From positions 186,001 to 250,000 of the forward strand of contig CAVTZH010000007.1 in the NCBI GenBank assembly GCA_963739175.1: a DNA stretch of 64,000 nucleotides, given 5' to 3'. Source of the stretch: VAZQ01 sp963739175 (lineage in GTDB: Bacteria; Pseudomonadota; Alphaproteobacteria; Rhizobiales; Xanthobacteraceae). Shown here in pieces: positions 19,343 to 28,598 of the stretch; positions within the stretch are counted from its first letter, which is position 1; each line of letters begins with the position of its first letter. A program made the translations under genes and the position numbers. Below the pieces are notes generated by a model. It saw nothing but the letters and a program-made list of their open reading frames with translations, was not told where the DNA came from and made no database searches.

Positions 19343-19834
19343 ATGGCAAGATTGAACATCAACGGCCAGAACCGTGACGTGCAGGTGGCGGACGACACGC
19401 CGCTCTTGTGGGTCATCCGCGAGCAGGTCGGGCTCACCGGCACCAAATACGGGTGCGGCGTGGCGCAATGCGGCGCCTGCTCCATCCACGTCAACGGCGA
19501 GGTCGTGCGCTCCTGCTCGATGCGCGTCGGCGACGTGAAGCCGACCGACCGGATCGTCACCATCGAGGGACTGTCGCGAAACTCGTCGCATCCGGTGCAG
19601 CGGGCCTGGGCGGCGCTCGACGTGCCGCAATGCGGGTACTGCCAGTCCGGCCAGATCATGGCCGCGGCGGCGCTGTTGCGGAAGACGCCGCGCCCCACCG
19701 ACAAGGACATCGACGACGCGATGACCAATATCTGCCGGTGCGGCACCTATCAGCGCATCCGTGCGGCCGTTCACCAGGCGGCCGGTAGTGGCAACGGCAG
19801 CGGCACGTCCGGCCGCGCCAATCGCAAATCCTGA
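19343..19834 (+). CDS. iorA: Isoquinoline 1-oxidoreductase alpha-type [2Fe-2S] subunit
   Basis: The small iron-sulfur subunit of a molybdenum hydroxylase, 163 residues. It has the plant-type cluster motif 'YGCGVAQCGACSIHV...SC' and the second cluster 'CGYCQSGQIM...CRCGTYQRI', in the usual order. It passes electrons from the Mo site of the partner subunit to an acceptor such as a periplasmic cytochrome. GGGAGG precedes the ATG. It is followed after 17 bases by the large subunit. The substrate of this pair is not fixed by sequence; IorAB-like enzymes oxidise N-heterocycles or aldehydes. Confidence 0.87.
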   Translation: MARLNINGQNRDVQVADDTPLLWVIREQVGLTGTKYGCGVAQCGACSIHVNGEVVRSCSMRVGDVKPTDRIVTIEGLSRNSSHPVQRAWAALDVPQCGYCQSGQIMAAAALLRKTPRPTDKDIDDAMTNICRCGTYQRIRAAVHQAAGSGNGSGTSGRANRKS

Positions 19835-19851
19835 TGTCGGGGAGATCAGCC

Positions 19852-22048
19852 ATGACCAAAACGATCCACGACAGCACCATTGAAATCTCCCGCCGCAACT
19901 TCATCGTCGGCTCGGCTGCCGTTGCCGGTGGCGGGCTGGCGCTCGGCTTCGACCTGCCGCTCGCGTCCGCGCAGCAGGCGCAGAACGCCGGCAGCGAAGT
20001 CGGCATCTGGGTCGTGATCCGGCCCAACAACGACTGCGTGATCCGCATCGCGCGCTCGGAGATGGGGCAGGGCACGCTCACCGGGCTCGCCCAGCTCGTC
20101 GCCGAGGAGCTCGAATGCGATTGGCGGCGCGTCTCCACTGAAGGTGTGCTGCCCGGCCAGAACCTCGCCCGCAAGCGCGCCTGGGGCGACATGTCGACCG
20201 GCGGCAGCCGCGGCATCCGCGGTTCGGAGAGCTATGTCCGGCGCGGCGGCGCGGTTGCGCGCATGATGCTGCTGCAGGCGGCGGCGAATGAATGGAAGGT
20301 CCCGGTCGAAGAGCTGACCGTGTCGAACGGCACCATCACCCACGCCAAATCCAAACGCCAGACCACCTACGGGCGGGTCGCCGCGGCGGCCTCGAAGCTC
20401 ACACCGCCGGATCCGAAGAGCGTCAAGCTCAAGGACCCGAAGAACTGGACGATCGCCGGCAAGCCGATGAAGCGGCTCGATACCGCGGACAAGCTCAACG
20501 GCAGCAAGGTCTACGCGATCGACATCAAGCTGCCGGGGATGCTCAACGCCGCGATCAAGGACACGCCGGTCTACGGCGGCAAGCTCAAGAGCGTCGACGA
20601 ATCCAAGGTCGCCAAGATGCCGGGCGTCCGCAAGGTCGTTCGGGTCGGCGACAGCGCGGTTGCCGTCGTCGCCGACACCTGGTGGCAGGCGAAGACCGCG
20701 CTCGACGCGCTGCCGATCACCTGGGACGAAGGCGAGAACGGCCAGGTGTCGAGCGCCACCATCGCCAAGCACCTCGAGACCGGACTCACCGCGACCGAGA
20801 CCAATGGCGAGCGGCGCGAGGGCGACGCGCTGGCGGCAATCGCCGGTGCAGCGAAGAAGATCGAGGCGACCTATTCGACCCCGTTCCTCTCGCACGCCTG
20901 CATGGAGACGATGAACGCCACCGTGCGGCTCACGGCCGACAAAGCCGAGTGCTGGACGCCGACGCAGAACCTCGAAGCCTCGCTCGCGGCGCTGTCGTCG
21001 GAGTCCGGCCTGCCGCTCGGGCAATGCGAAGTCTACCGCCATGATCTCGGCGGCGGCTTCGGCCGGCGCGGCGGCACCCAGGACTACGTCCGCAAAGCGG
21101 TGGTGGTCGCCAAGGAATTCCCGGGCGTTCCGGTGAAGTTGATCTGGTCGCGCGAAGAGGACCAGACCTACGACTTCTTCCGGCCGATCTCGATGTGCAA
21201 GTTCTCGGCCGGTCTCGACGACAAGGGCAATCTGGTCGGCCTGCATGTGCGGGTGTCGGGCCAGTCGATCAACGCCTGGCTCAATCCCGGCGGCGATGGC
21301 CGGCGGCCGCGACATGCGGCAGCTCCAGGGCTATTGGGCGGAGCCCGGCGATGCGCAGCTCGGCTACAGCGTGCCGCACCTGCTGATCGAATACGCCATG
21401 CGCAACACGCACGTTCCGGTCGGTCCCTGGCGCGGGGTCAATACCAACCAGAACGGCTACTACATGGAGTGCTTCATCGAGGAGTTGGCGCGGGCGGCCG
21501 GTAAGGACTCGCTCGAATTCCGCCGCGCCATGATGAGCAAGCATCCCAAGCATCTCGCCGTGCTCAACGCCGCGGCGGAGCGCGGCGACTGGGGCAAGCC
21601 GCTGCCGCAAGGCGTGCATCGCGGCATCGCCCAGTTCATGGGCTACGGCAGCTACTCCGCCGCCACCGCCGAGGTGTCGGTGGATGCGAGCGGCAAGGTC
21701 AAGGTGCACCGCATGGTGCTGGCCTTGAACTGCGGCCATGCGGTCAATCCCGACCAGATCGCCGCGCAGGTCGAGGGCTCGGTCGCCTATGGGCTGAGCG
21801 CCGTGCTCTACGGCGAGTGCCCGGTCGAGAACGGGCGCATGACCAGCCTCAACTTCGACACCTACCAGCTCGCGCGGCTGGCGGAGATGCCGAAGGTGGA
21901 AACGGTGATCGTCCCGACCAACGACTTCTGGGGCGGCGTCGGCGAGCCGACGATCTGCGTCGTTGCGCCGGCGGTCATCAATGCGATCCAGGCGGCGATC
22001 GGCAAGCCGGTGCGCAGCCTGCCGCTGAAGAACGTGAAGCTGGTCTAG
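19852..22048 (+). CDS. iorB: Isoquinoline 1-oxidoreductase beta-type molybdopterin subunit (frameshifted)
   Basis: The catalytic subunit, about 731 residues after skipping an extra base near 21298. It begins with a Tat signal ('ISRRNFIVGSAAVAGGG'), so the complex is exported folded; iorA has no signal and probably rides along. Molybdopterin-binding parts include 'SEMGQGTLTGLAQLVAEE', 'GGGFGRRGGTQD' and 'GPWRGVNTNQNGYY'. The catalytic glutamate is in 'GVGEPT' near the C-terminus. I chose ATG 19852, preceded by GGGGAG, over the ATG at 19834. No xdhC-like maturation gene is near. A hairpin terminator follows. Confidence 0.87.
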
Positions 22049-22080
22049 ACGGAGCTGAACGAGACGAACGCTGAATGGCA

Positions 22081-22111
22081 GTGGCCGGGCATCGCGCCCG
22101 GCCACTTTTGT
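22081..22111 (+). terminator. Rho-independent terminator of iorAB
   Basis: A perfect ten-base stem GTGGCCGGGC / GCCCGGCCAC with a five-base ATCGC loop, followed by TTTTGTT, 33 bases after the iorB stop. A near-identical hairpin recurs at 25303-25329. Confidence 0.88.
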
Positions 22112-22257
22112 TAGCGGGCGATGGAGGGTTGCGACGCGTCTTACTCGGGCGCCGAAGGGGTGTAAGACGTCCGACATGGAATGATTTATCAGCGCGGCCA
22201 GGCACTTCTGCGATTTTTCTTTCCGTCTTACTGGTCTTTCTCTGAATCTGGCACCTA

Positions 22258-22349
22258 TTCGTAGCCCGGATGGAGCGAAGCGAAATCCGGGGGCAGCCAA
22301 GCCTCGGGCACAAGCCCCGCATTCCGCTTCGCTCCATGCGGGCTACGAA
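22258..22349. repeat. REP-like palindrome, GTAGCCCG type
   Basis: Two near-identical inverted arms of about 35 bases: TTCGTAGCCCGGATGGAGCG at 22258 onward and its complement ending at 22349, differing at a few positions, around a 20-base centre. Such elements are scattered between genes of Bradyrhizobium relatives. Confidence 0.8.
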
Positions 22350-22495
22350 CAACGCACACATCATCGTTCTCGCGAGTCATACGACCTCCGAGCGTTGCCA
22401 ACTGTCCCTCGCACAAATGCAAGGGAGCGGAGCGCCGACAGGCGCTCGGGTGCAGCGGCACCCTTAGGCGGGCGAGTGACGTACGCCCGCAGGCG

Positions 22496-22650
22496 CCATA
22501 GCGCGTAGAAGACGCGCGTAAACGCGCTTCTACGAGGCGCCTTGCGTCCAATGACGTAGGACGCTCGCCTCTCGGCGCTCCACTGCGGCGATTGTTGGCC
22601 CCGGACTCCGCCCATAAGCGCGTTCACGCGCGTCTTCGACGCGCTATGGC
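22496..22650. repeat. Inverted pair of CATAGCGCG...GCGCTTATGG repeats
   Basis: One copy at 22496-22534 (CCATAGCGCGTAGAAGACGC then GCGTAAACGCGCTTCTACG) and an opposite copy at 22611-22650 (CCCATAAGCGCGTTCACGCG then CGTCTTCGACGCGCTATGGC). Related copies lie at 24440-24482, 38543-38583 and 43819-43855. Each is itself a short palindrome. No gene is evident here. Confidence 0.75.
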
Positions 22651-23153
22651 AAAACCGTTGGCCGTTGCACATGGGCGGTGGCCTTCGGTCTCGCATTGGT
22701 GCGTTCGCACGTTCCGCTCGTAGTGGCGGAAGGGCGGTGTTGCCGGGCGCCTCCCGGGAGCTGCTCTGCATGAAGCAACGCGCAGGACGCCGGTCCCGAC
22801 CTGCTCATGCAATGCCTCGCGAGAGCACCCTTGACGGCCGGGACGGAACGACGGTGCCACAGAAATTTGCGCCGTCAAGCCGAACGTCGCGCAACTGTTT
22901 ACATCCTGGTGACAGCGGCGCGCGTTCGTCGGCGTTGTGTGCGCGTCGCGTGCAACAGTCGTCGCGCTTTCTGTTCAGCGGTCGCTATGCACATGAATTT
23001 GCACGGTGTGGACAGTGAACGGGTTGTCGTAGGGTGGATGAGAGAAGCGCAATCCGCCGTTTCAAGATCCAAGCTGGAAATAAGTCATCCCATCGAAAGC
23101 AGCCATAGGACGAAACGATCCTCGACGGGCCGTCAGCGCTCGCCCCGCCCCGC
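22651..23153. other. Gene-free stretch, half REP near 23030
   Basis: No ORF here has a recognisable protein, ribosome site or domain; a plus-strand frame open from 22807 reads like non-coding composition. It includes one REP-like half-arm (TCGTAGGGTGGATGAGAGAA, about 23027-23060) without its partner. The stretch separates iorAB from the convergent SBP gene and probably consists of decayed or dispersed intergenic repeat. Confidence 0.55.
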
Positions 23154-24125
23154 CTATTGCGCCGGCTTGTGGCCCGTCAGCCGAACCGTCTCGACGGCGT
23201 TGTTGCGCTGTACTTCGAGAGCCTTGGCGAACTCCGCCGGGCCGGCAGTCTTGATGATCTGCGCGGTCGCCGTCAGGCGGCTGACGACCTCCGCATCGCG
23301 GGCGAACTCGATCACGTCCTTCGCGATCCGCTCGCGTGCCCCAACCGGCACCACGCGCAGGGCGAAAACGCCGACCATGCCGTCGAACTCCAGCTCCGGA
23401 TGGCCTTGCTCGCGCACCGTGCCGACGTTCGGCAGCGCCTCGGCCCGCTGGGTCGCGGTCACCGCGATCGGCCGCGCCTTGCCGGCCAGCACCTGCGGAC
23501 GCACCACCGCGAACGAGGACGAGTAGAGCTGAATGCGGTTCTCGGCCAAGTCGTTCAACGCCTGGGTGCCGTCGCGGTAGGGCACACGCACCATCTCGAG
23601 CCGGTGGAACTTACCGAAGGCCTGCGTCTGCATGTCATTGAGGCTCGTGAGCGCGTGCCAGTTGAGCTTGCCGGGCTCCTTGCGTGCCAGCGCCACCAGC
23701 TCGGCCAGGTTCGTTACGGCAAGGCGGGTCGGCACCGAGAGGGTCGTCAGGGTTTCCGACAGGCGCACGACAGGGATCAGCTCCTTGGGGTCGTAGGAGA
23801 GCTTGGCATACAGGAACGGGTGCGCGATGAACGTGCTCGACGGCGCAAACAGGAACGTGTGATCGTCGTTGGCACCGATGAACTGATTGATCGCGGGGAT
23901 GGCGTCGCCGCCGGGCCGGTTCTCCACGATCACCGGCTGGCCCCACCGCTTGGCGAGCCGTTCGGCCATCAAGCGCGCGCCGAGGTCTGCACCGGAGCCG
24001 GGCCCAAGCGGGCATATGAATTTCACTGTGCGCTGCGGCCAGACCTGTGAGGCAGCAGGCGTCATCATTGCGAGCGCCGCAGCCACAGCGACGACGGCGC
24101 GCCAAGACGCATACGATATCAACAT
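23154..24125 (-). CDS. Bug/TctC solute-binding protein, divergent classical type
   Basis: An intact 323-residue periplasmic binding protein of the TTT family. It has a signal peptide ending 'MTPAASQVW', then 'WPQRTVKFICPLGPGSG', 'PVIVENRPGGDA', 'VRVPYRDGTQALNDL' and a C-terminal 'AEFAKALEVQRNNAVETV'. GGAGG lies five bases before the ATG at 24125. Just upstream lies the broken 3' end of a second SBP, so this is the survivor of a tandem pair. Its ligand is unknown. Confidence 0.9.
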   Translation of the reverse strand: MLISYASWRAVVAVAAALAMMTPAASQVWPQRTVKFICPLGPGSGADLGARLMAERLAKRWGQPVIVENRPGGDAIPAINQFIGANDDHTFLFAPSSTFIAHPFLYAKLSYDPKELIPVVRLSETLTTLSVPTRLAVTNLAELVALARKEPGKLNWHALTSLNDMQTQAFGKFHRLEMVRVPYRDGTQALNDLAENRIQLYSSSFAVVRPQVLAGKARPIAVTATQRAEALPNVGTVREQGHPELEFDGMVGVFALRVVPVGARERIAKDVIEFARDAEVVSRLTATAQIIKTAGPAEFAKALEVQRNNAVETVRLTGHKPAQ

Positions 24126-24194
24126 GAGGTCCTCCCTGCAGGATAGTCGACGTTCCTGCGATCTCTGCGGATCGCTGGATAAAGAGTGGTCTAC

Positions 24195-24333
24195 TCCGCC
24201 TCTTGAGGCCGAGCTTCCGCGCCGTCTCCGCAACGCCGGCGCGCTGGCACTCGATCGATTGCGCGAACTCCGCGGGAGTGCCGGGATTGTTGACCAGCTG
24301 TCCCGTCGCGTCAACGTATTGCGGGAGCAGTCG
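24195..24333 (-). pseudogene. Relic: C-terminus of a Bug/TctC solute-binding protein
   Basis: Read on the minus strand from 24333, about 45 codons encode 'LLPQYVDATGQLVNNPGTP' followed by 'AEFAQSIECQRAGVAETARK' and 'LGLKRR'. This matches the last helix region of the neighbouring SBP ('AEFAKALEVQRNNAVETV') and of the family in general. The rest of the gene is missing: a REP-like palindrome starts exactly where the homology stops. No start codon or full domain exists, so it is a gene fragment left after a deletion or insertion. Confidence 0.65.
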
Positions 24334-24411
24334 TAGGGCGGATTAGCGAAGCGTAATCCGCCAATCGCGTCTTCAGTTGGCGCAATACGCTTCGCTATTA
24401 CGCCCTACGAA
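24332..24411. repeat. REP-like palindrome, GTAGGGCGG type
   Basis: Inverted arms CGTAGGGCGGATTAGCGAAG at the left and CTTCGCTATTACGCCCTACG at the right flank a short centre (CAATCGCGTCTTCAGTTGG). It borders the SBP relic directly. Confidence 0.8.
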
Positions 24412-24439
24412 CCGCCGATGTGAAAGACGTGGATGGTCG

Positions 24440-24482
24440 GGCATCAGGGCGTTTACGCCCGTCTTCGACGGGTTATGCCCGG
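24440..24482. repeat. CGTTTACGCCCGTCTTCGACGGG repeat copy
   Basis: A diverged copy of the repeat at 22611-22650: GGGCGTTTACGCCCGTCTTC then GACGGGTTATGCCC. It can fold on itself. Nothing coding is seen from here to 24580. Confidence 0.6.
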
Positions 24483-24580
24483 GAATCACGGTGACGCTTT
24501 ACCCATTGCACCGGTTGCCATGCTGCGAAGAAAGCCGCCGGATCCGCGGTGCACCGTAGGACAAGAGCGGGAACGAAAAG

Positions 24581-24862
24581 TCAGTGCACCACAAATTTGA
24601 TAAGTGCAATTAATGCCGAAGAGAATACGGCCATCATGGCTGCATACTTGAGAGGTTTAGTAAGCGCATCGTCCTTCTTTGTTAGGTAAGACAGTACAAT
24701 ATGGTTTGGACCGAAATTATGCGTCGTAGTTGAGGAAGGGACATAGGATTGCTGTTGCTGCTTCCAACGAAAATACACACGCGCAATTGAAAAGGCCGCG
24801 CCTGATAAATTGAGCACCATAAAGAAGATTACAGCCCAGGTGAGTAGCGCGTGATTTGTCAT
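24581..24862 (-). CDS. AT-rich two-helix membrane protein, unknown
   Basis: A 93-residue protein with hydrophobic segments near residues 5-27 ('LLTWAVIFFMVLNLSG') and at the C-terminus ('AAMMAVFSSALIALIKFVVH'). Between them is a polar, Gln/Ser/Thr-rich loop ('KQQQQSYVPSSTTTHNFG'). Codon use is strikingly AT-rich against everything around it, which points to recent gain from another source. Its ATG overlaps the stop of the upstream gene (ATGA), so the two are coupled. I do not recognise a family. A two-gene membrane pair of this size could be a toxin/immunity or phage-derived module, but nothing in the sequence proves that. Confidence 0.6.
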   Translation of the reverse strand: MTNHALLTWAVIFFMVLNLSGAAFSIARVYFRWKQQQQSYVPSSTTTHNFGPNHIVLSYLTKKDDALTKPLKYAAMMAVFSSALIALIKFVVH

Positions 24863-25104
24863 TCTTGGCGTACTCCTATTATTCCAGAGATAGTCCACGC
24901 GATGCCACTCAGAAAACCAATAATCGAGCCGACAACAAGAAGCGGATTGCCATCAAGAAGTGCAAGATATGCAAAAACGCCAGCACCTAATGTAGCTAAT
25001 AGTGCCGCCACTAAATTCCATATAGCTGCACTCACGTTTGCCCCAAGCCTCCCAAACAAATATATACTTATAGGAGTATAAATACGCAAGCTACAACCGG
25101 ACAT
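24859..25104 (-). CDS. AT-rich two-helix membrane protein, partner of the next gene
   Basis: An 81-residue protein with an N-terminal amphipathic stretch and two clear membrane helices ('LVAALLATLGAGVFAYLALL' and 'LLVVGSIIGFLSGIAWTISG') joined by a short turn. It shares the AT-rich composition of its partner and overlaps it by four bases. I chose the ATG at 25104 because homology-free sequence further upstream reads as GC-rich intergenic DNA; no clear ribosome site is visible. The function is unknown. The upstream border falls close to a hairpin shared with the iorAB terminator. Confidence 0.55.
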   Translation of the reverse strand: MSGCSLRIYTPISIYLFGRLGANVSAAIWNLVAALLATLGAGVFAYLALLDGNPLLVVGSIIGFLSGIAWTISGIIGVRQE

Positions 25105-25302
25105 GAAGAGATGTTCGTTGGCAGCGCGGGTGCGAGCGAAAATTATTGAGCAGAAGCGTTTGTTCAACAAAGGCCAGCCAACAACAAATAAAACAAGCTG
25201 CGGTGCGGGCAAAGTTGCCAGCGACGGTCGGCAGTTTGCATCAGAACGACTTCCTGTTCGCCTAGCCGTGGCAGCACTGGCGCTCTGGTTTCCAATCGGC
25301 AG

Positions 25303-25329
25303 AATGGCCGGGCATCGTGCCCGGCCATT
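25303..25329. terminator. Hairpin AATGGCCGGGC/GCCCGGCCATT
   Basis: An eleven-base perfect stem with an ATCGT loop, almost the same as the iorAB terminator at 22081. It lies 27 bases past the GMC oxidoreductase stop (minus strand). The T-run is poor on either strand, so it may act as a weak terminator or simply be a copy of a dispersed hairpin. Confidence 0.55.
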
Positions 25330-25355
25330 GCTCTTTGTGCGACACGGCATTCCCG

Positions 25356-27087
25356 CTACGCCCTGACCAGCGGCCCCGGCGACTTCCGGTAGCTCTTCAC
25401 GATCGCATCCGCGCTCATATAGGCGAGCGCCTGGATCGTGAGCGTCGGATTGAAGCCGCTCGATGTGCAGAAGTTCGCGCTGCCGAGCACGAACAGGTTC
25501 GGGATGTCCCAGGTCTGTCCGTATTTGTTGACCACCGATTCCTTCGGGTTGCTGCCCATGCGCACGCCGCCCTGGTGGTGCGAGCCCGGCGCGCCGGGAC
25601 TGAACCCCGACGGCCAGACATGGGCCGCTCCCATGGCGCGGCCGATCTCCATGATCTTGCCGGTGATGAACTCGAGGCGCTTGGTCTCGTTCGGGCGCCG
25701 CCAGTCATAGGTCATGCGCGGCGCCGGCAGGTTCCAGGCGTCGCGCACGTCGGGATCGAGATCGATCGTCTGGGTGGGGTAGGGCAGCTCTTCGGTCTGC
25801 CCGGTCATCGCCAGGTAGCGCGTATAGTACTTGGCGAAGAAGTCGCGGTAGCCCTCGCCCCAGCGTGGCACGCCGGGCGGTGGCGGCATCGCCATCGCGG
25901 TTCCGATCGGCCCGCCTTCGATCGCGGCCGGATTGGCCGAGATCTGCGAGCCGCGGATGAAGCCGAGCCCGCTGTGGTCGAAGTTGTCGGCGTTGAGGTC
26001 GTCGATCGTGTGCTTCTGCGCGCTCGGTCCCATGTAGACGTTGATGTGGCGGTCGTCGAAGGCGGCGAACACCCGCGTCTGGATGTGCGACATCAAATGC
26101 TTGCCGAGATGCCCGCTGGAATTGGCGAGTCCGTCCGGGAACTTTTCCGTCTTCGAGAGCAGCAGCAGCCGCACCGCGTCGTAGATGAAGGGCGACACGA
26201 TGACGATCTCTGCCTCGACGGTGTTGTCGGCGGAGCCGTCGGGCCCGTAATACGACACGCCGGTCGCGCGACCGGAATTGTCGGTGTTGACGCGATAGAC
26301 CATCGCGTTGGTGAGGAGCTTGAAGTTGCCGGTCGCGTCGGCGTCCGGCAGGTTGGTCACCAGCGTCGACGATTTCGCGCCGATATGGCAGCCGAAACCC
26401 TGGCAGTAGCCGCAATAGCTGCAAGCCGGGCGGCCCTTGTAGGGTTGCGACAGGATCGCGCGCGGCGTCGAGAACGGGTGATAGCCGAGCTTCTTGCAGG
26501 CGGCGTCGAAGTTGACGCCCACCTGATCGAGCTGCAGCGGCGGCAGCGGGAACTCGCGTTGCCGCGGCGCCTCGAACACGTTGCCGCCCGCGATCTTCTG
26601 GCCGCGCAGATTGCCGGCCTTGCCCGACACGCCGAGCTCATACTCGATGCGGTCGTAGTAGGGCTCAAGCTCGGCATAGCTCAGCGGCCAATCCATGACC
26701 GACGAGTCCTCCGGAATGGCGGCCTTGCCGTAGCGCTCGAGGGTGTGCGAGCGCACCCGGAAGTCGTCTTCATGGAAGCGCCAGGAGACCGCACCGTAGT
26801 GCACGGTGCCGCCGCCGGCCTGGTTGCCGTAGCTTTGCGAGCGCGATCGGCGTCGCGCGCGATTTGGTGTTGGGGCGCCAGGTGACCGGCTGGCGCCGCA
26901 CGTCCGGACGCAGGTCCTGACGCTGGAAGTAGCGCAGCTCGTCCTGCGGGGCGAAGTCTTTGGTCGCGAGCCGTGGGCCGCGTTCGAGCCCAACGACCTT
27001 GAGGCCTGCTCTGGCGAGCTCGACAGCGAGGATGCCGCCGGCCGCGCCGACGCCGACGATGACGACGTCTGTTTTTTCGGTTGCCAT
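25356..27087 (-). CDS. GMC-family FAD oxidoreductase (frameshifted)
   Basis: A flavoprotein of about 576 residues that oxidises an alcohol or sugar. It has the FAD-binding 'VGVGAAGGILAVELARAG' at the N-terminus, 'GGGTVHYGAVSWR', a Cys-rich segment 'CSYCGYCQGFGCHIGAK', the C-terminal 'PGSHHQGGVRMG' with the active-site histidines, and 'SSGFNPTLTIQALA'. This matches membrane-type gluconate/2-keto-gluconate dehydrogenase large subunits. An extra base near 26838 breaks the frame. The start is three bases after the stop of the small-subunit gene, so both are made together. No cytochrome c subunit is adjacent, leaving the electron acceptor open. Confidence 0.87.
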
Positions 27088-27090
27088 GGC

Positions 27091-27774
27091 TCAAGCCCTC
27101 CGCACGGGGGCCCGCGCTTGCAGGCCGATGATTTCCTTGCCGGCGTAAGCCTCCTTGCTCAGCATGTCCTCGGTCGAGAACACCGGGATCGCGCCGGGGA
27201 AGCCGATCAGCCGCCAGCCGGCGAAGTCCTTGTTGCCGCCGTAGATCGGGTCGGCGAACATGCCTTCGATGGTATGGGTGCGCAGCGTATTGAAGAACGC
27301 CTGCGGGCGCGGCCAGCCGAACTCGGTGGCTTTGCCGTTTTCCAGCGCCCTGATCACCTCGTTCTGGCGGTCGGCGCCGAGCGTCACGAACGACGCCTTG
27401 TGGGTCTTCTGGCAATAGGCTTCGAGCGAGTTGAGGCCGCGCCGGTAGAAGTCCTGCTGGTGCGCATAGAAGCCGGCCAGCGCGAGGTCGATGTAGTTGA
27501 GCACGCCGGCGTCGAGCGCGCCCGGCTTGCCCGGCGCGCCCGGCATCAGCCGCTCGGTGAAGGCCGCGATGGTCGCGGCTTCATCGGCGTTGAAGAACAC
27601 GCCGTGCCCGGTGCTGGGTGGATGCTGGTGAACGGCGGGTTGCGCCGCGCCGCCATGATCGTGGTGTTGCGCTTGTGCGAGGGTTGCCGGGACCACCCCG
27701 ACGCCTGCGCCCGCGACTGCCGTCAACGCCGCACGCAATAGGAATGCGCGGCGAGCCTCGTCAAGCTCGAGCAT
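27091..27774 (-). CDS. Gluconate 2-dehydrogenase subunit 3 family protein
   Basis: The small partner of a GMC-type dehydrogenase, 227 residues. It has a Tat-like signal ('EARRAFLLRAALTAVAG') that would carry the folded complex across the membrane, then a His-rich linker ('AQHHDHGGAAQPAVHQHPP'), then the helical subunit-3 domain ('EAATIAAFTERLMPG', 'FFNTLRTHTIEGMFADP', 'GGNKDFAGWRLIGFPG'). GGAGG precedes the ATG at 27774. It lies directly upstream of the GMC gene. The His-rich linker is unusual and may bind metal. Confidence 0.85.
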   Translation of the reverse strand: MLELDEARRAFLLRAALTAVAGAGVGVVPATLAQAQHHDHGGAAQPAVHQHPPSTGHGVFFNADEAATIAAFTERLMPGAPGKPGALDAGVLNYIDLALAGFYAHQQDFYRRGLNSLEAYCQKTHKASFVTLGADRQNEVIRALENGKATEFGWPRPQAFFNTLRTHTIEGMFADPIYGGNKDFAGWRLIGFPGAIPVFSTEDMLSKEAYAGKEIIGLQARAPVRRA

Positions 27775-27889
27775 GCTCTTCCTCCCTATGTTCACCGGAA
27801 TTCTTAGGCTGTCCGGTGTTGCGCGGAACGCTACGCCCATTTACGTTTATGCGGAAGATAAGAATGCCTCCAAATCGTGGGTGCCTGAT

Positions 27890-28483
27890 ATGTCGAGCGG
27901 TCAGCCGCTGCCGGAACTCAAAGCCTTCATTCACGAATTGCGCGTGATCTGGTCGACCAACGCCGATAGGCAGACCCGGATGGAGAAGGCGAAGCCCGCG
28001 CTCGAGCGTTTCGTGATGGAGCCCGCGCTGAAGGCGCACTCAAAGGACTGGCCGTCCACCGAAGGCCACAAGAACCTGCTGCTCTATGTCGATCCCGACT
28101 ACGACTTCGTGATCAACGCGGTGGTGCGCGTGCCCGGCCGCAAGGGCTCGATCCACGACCACGCCGATTGCTGGGTGCTCTACGGCCTGCTCGACGGCAC
28201 CGAGAGCCTCGAGCGGTATGATCGTATCGATGACGGCAGCAAGCCCGGATACGCCGAGCTGAAGCTCGCCTCGGTGACGACCGGCACGCAGGGCAAGGTC
28301 GATATTGTGCCGCCGCGCGCGATCCATGCCGAGCAGGGCGGTGCCACCCGCTCGGTCGCGATCATCGTGCGCAGCCGGAAGCTTGGCGAGGGCACGATCC
28401 TGCAGGGCCGCTACGATCCGGCCGCCAAGACCCGCACCGAGGGCTACGGCCCGACCCAGGTGCCGTACGAGCTGGTGGCCTGA
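27890..28483 (+). CDS. Cysteine-dioxygenase-like cupin protein
   Basis: A 197-residue cupin resembling bacterial cysteine or 3-mercaptopropionate dioxygenase. The iron ligands are seen in 'SIHDHADCWVLYGLLDG' (HxH) and a later histidine in 'AIHAEQGG'. N-terminal helices include 'LPELKAFIHELRVIW'. It would use Fe(II) and O2 on a thiol or similar small molecule. The frame opens upstream at 27773, but I chose ATG 27890 because the conserved helix begins there and the upstream part overlaps the divergent gene's promoter. It is divergent from the GMC pair and precedes glyA by 115 bases. Confidence 0.72.
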   Translation: MSSGQPLPELKAFIHELRVIWSTNADRQTRMEKAKPALERFVMEPALKAHSKDWPSTEGHKNLLLYVDPDYDFVINAVVRVPGRKGSIHDHADCWVLYGLLDGTESLERYDRIDDGSKPGYAELKLASVTTGTQGKVDIVPPRAIHAEQGGATRSVAIIVRSRKLGEGTILQGRYDPAAKTRTEGYGPTQVPYELVA

Positions 28484-28598
28484 CCTTCCGGCCATAAGCG
28501 TCTGTCAGCCCCAGATATTGCGGTAATCCCCTGCCGCGGCGCTATTGCTTGGCGCTGCGCGCCCGATATGGTATCGCGCGATCCCGCAGGAGAAGGCC

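Noticed and set aside
22807..23526. A 239-codon plus-strand frame in the gene-poor zone.
   Set aside because: No recognisable protein, Arg/Ser-rich composition, and it runs into the antisense strand of the SBP gene.
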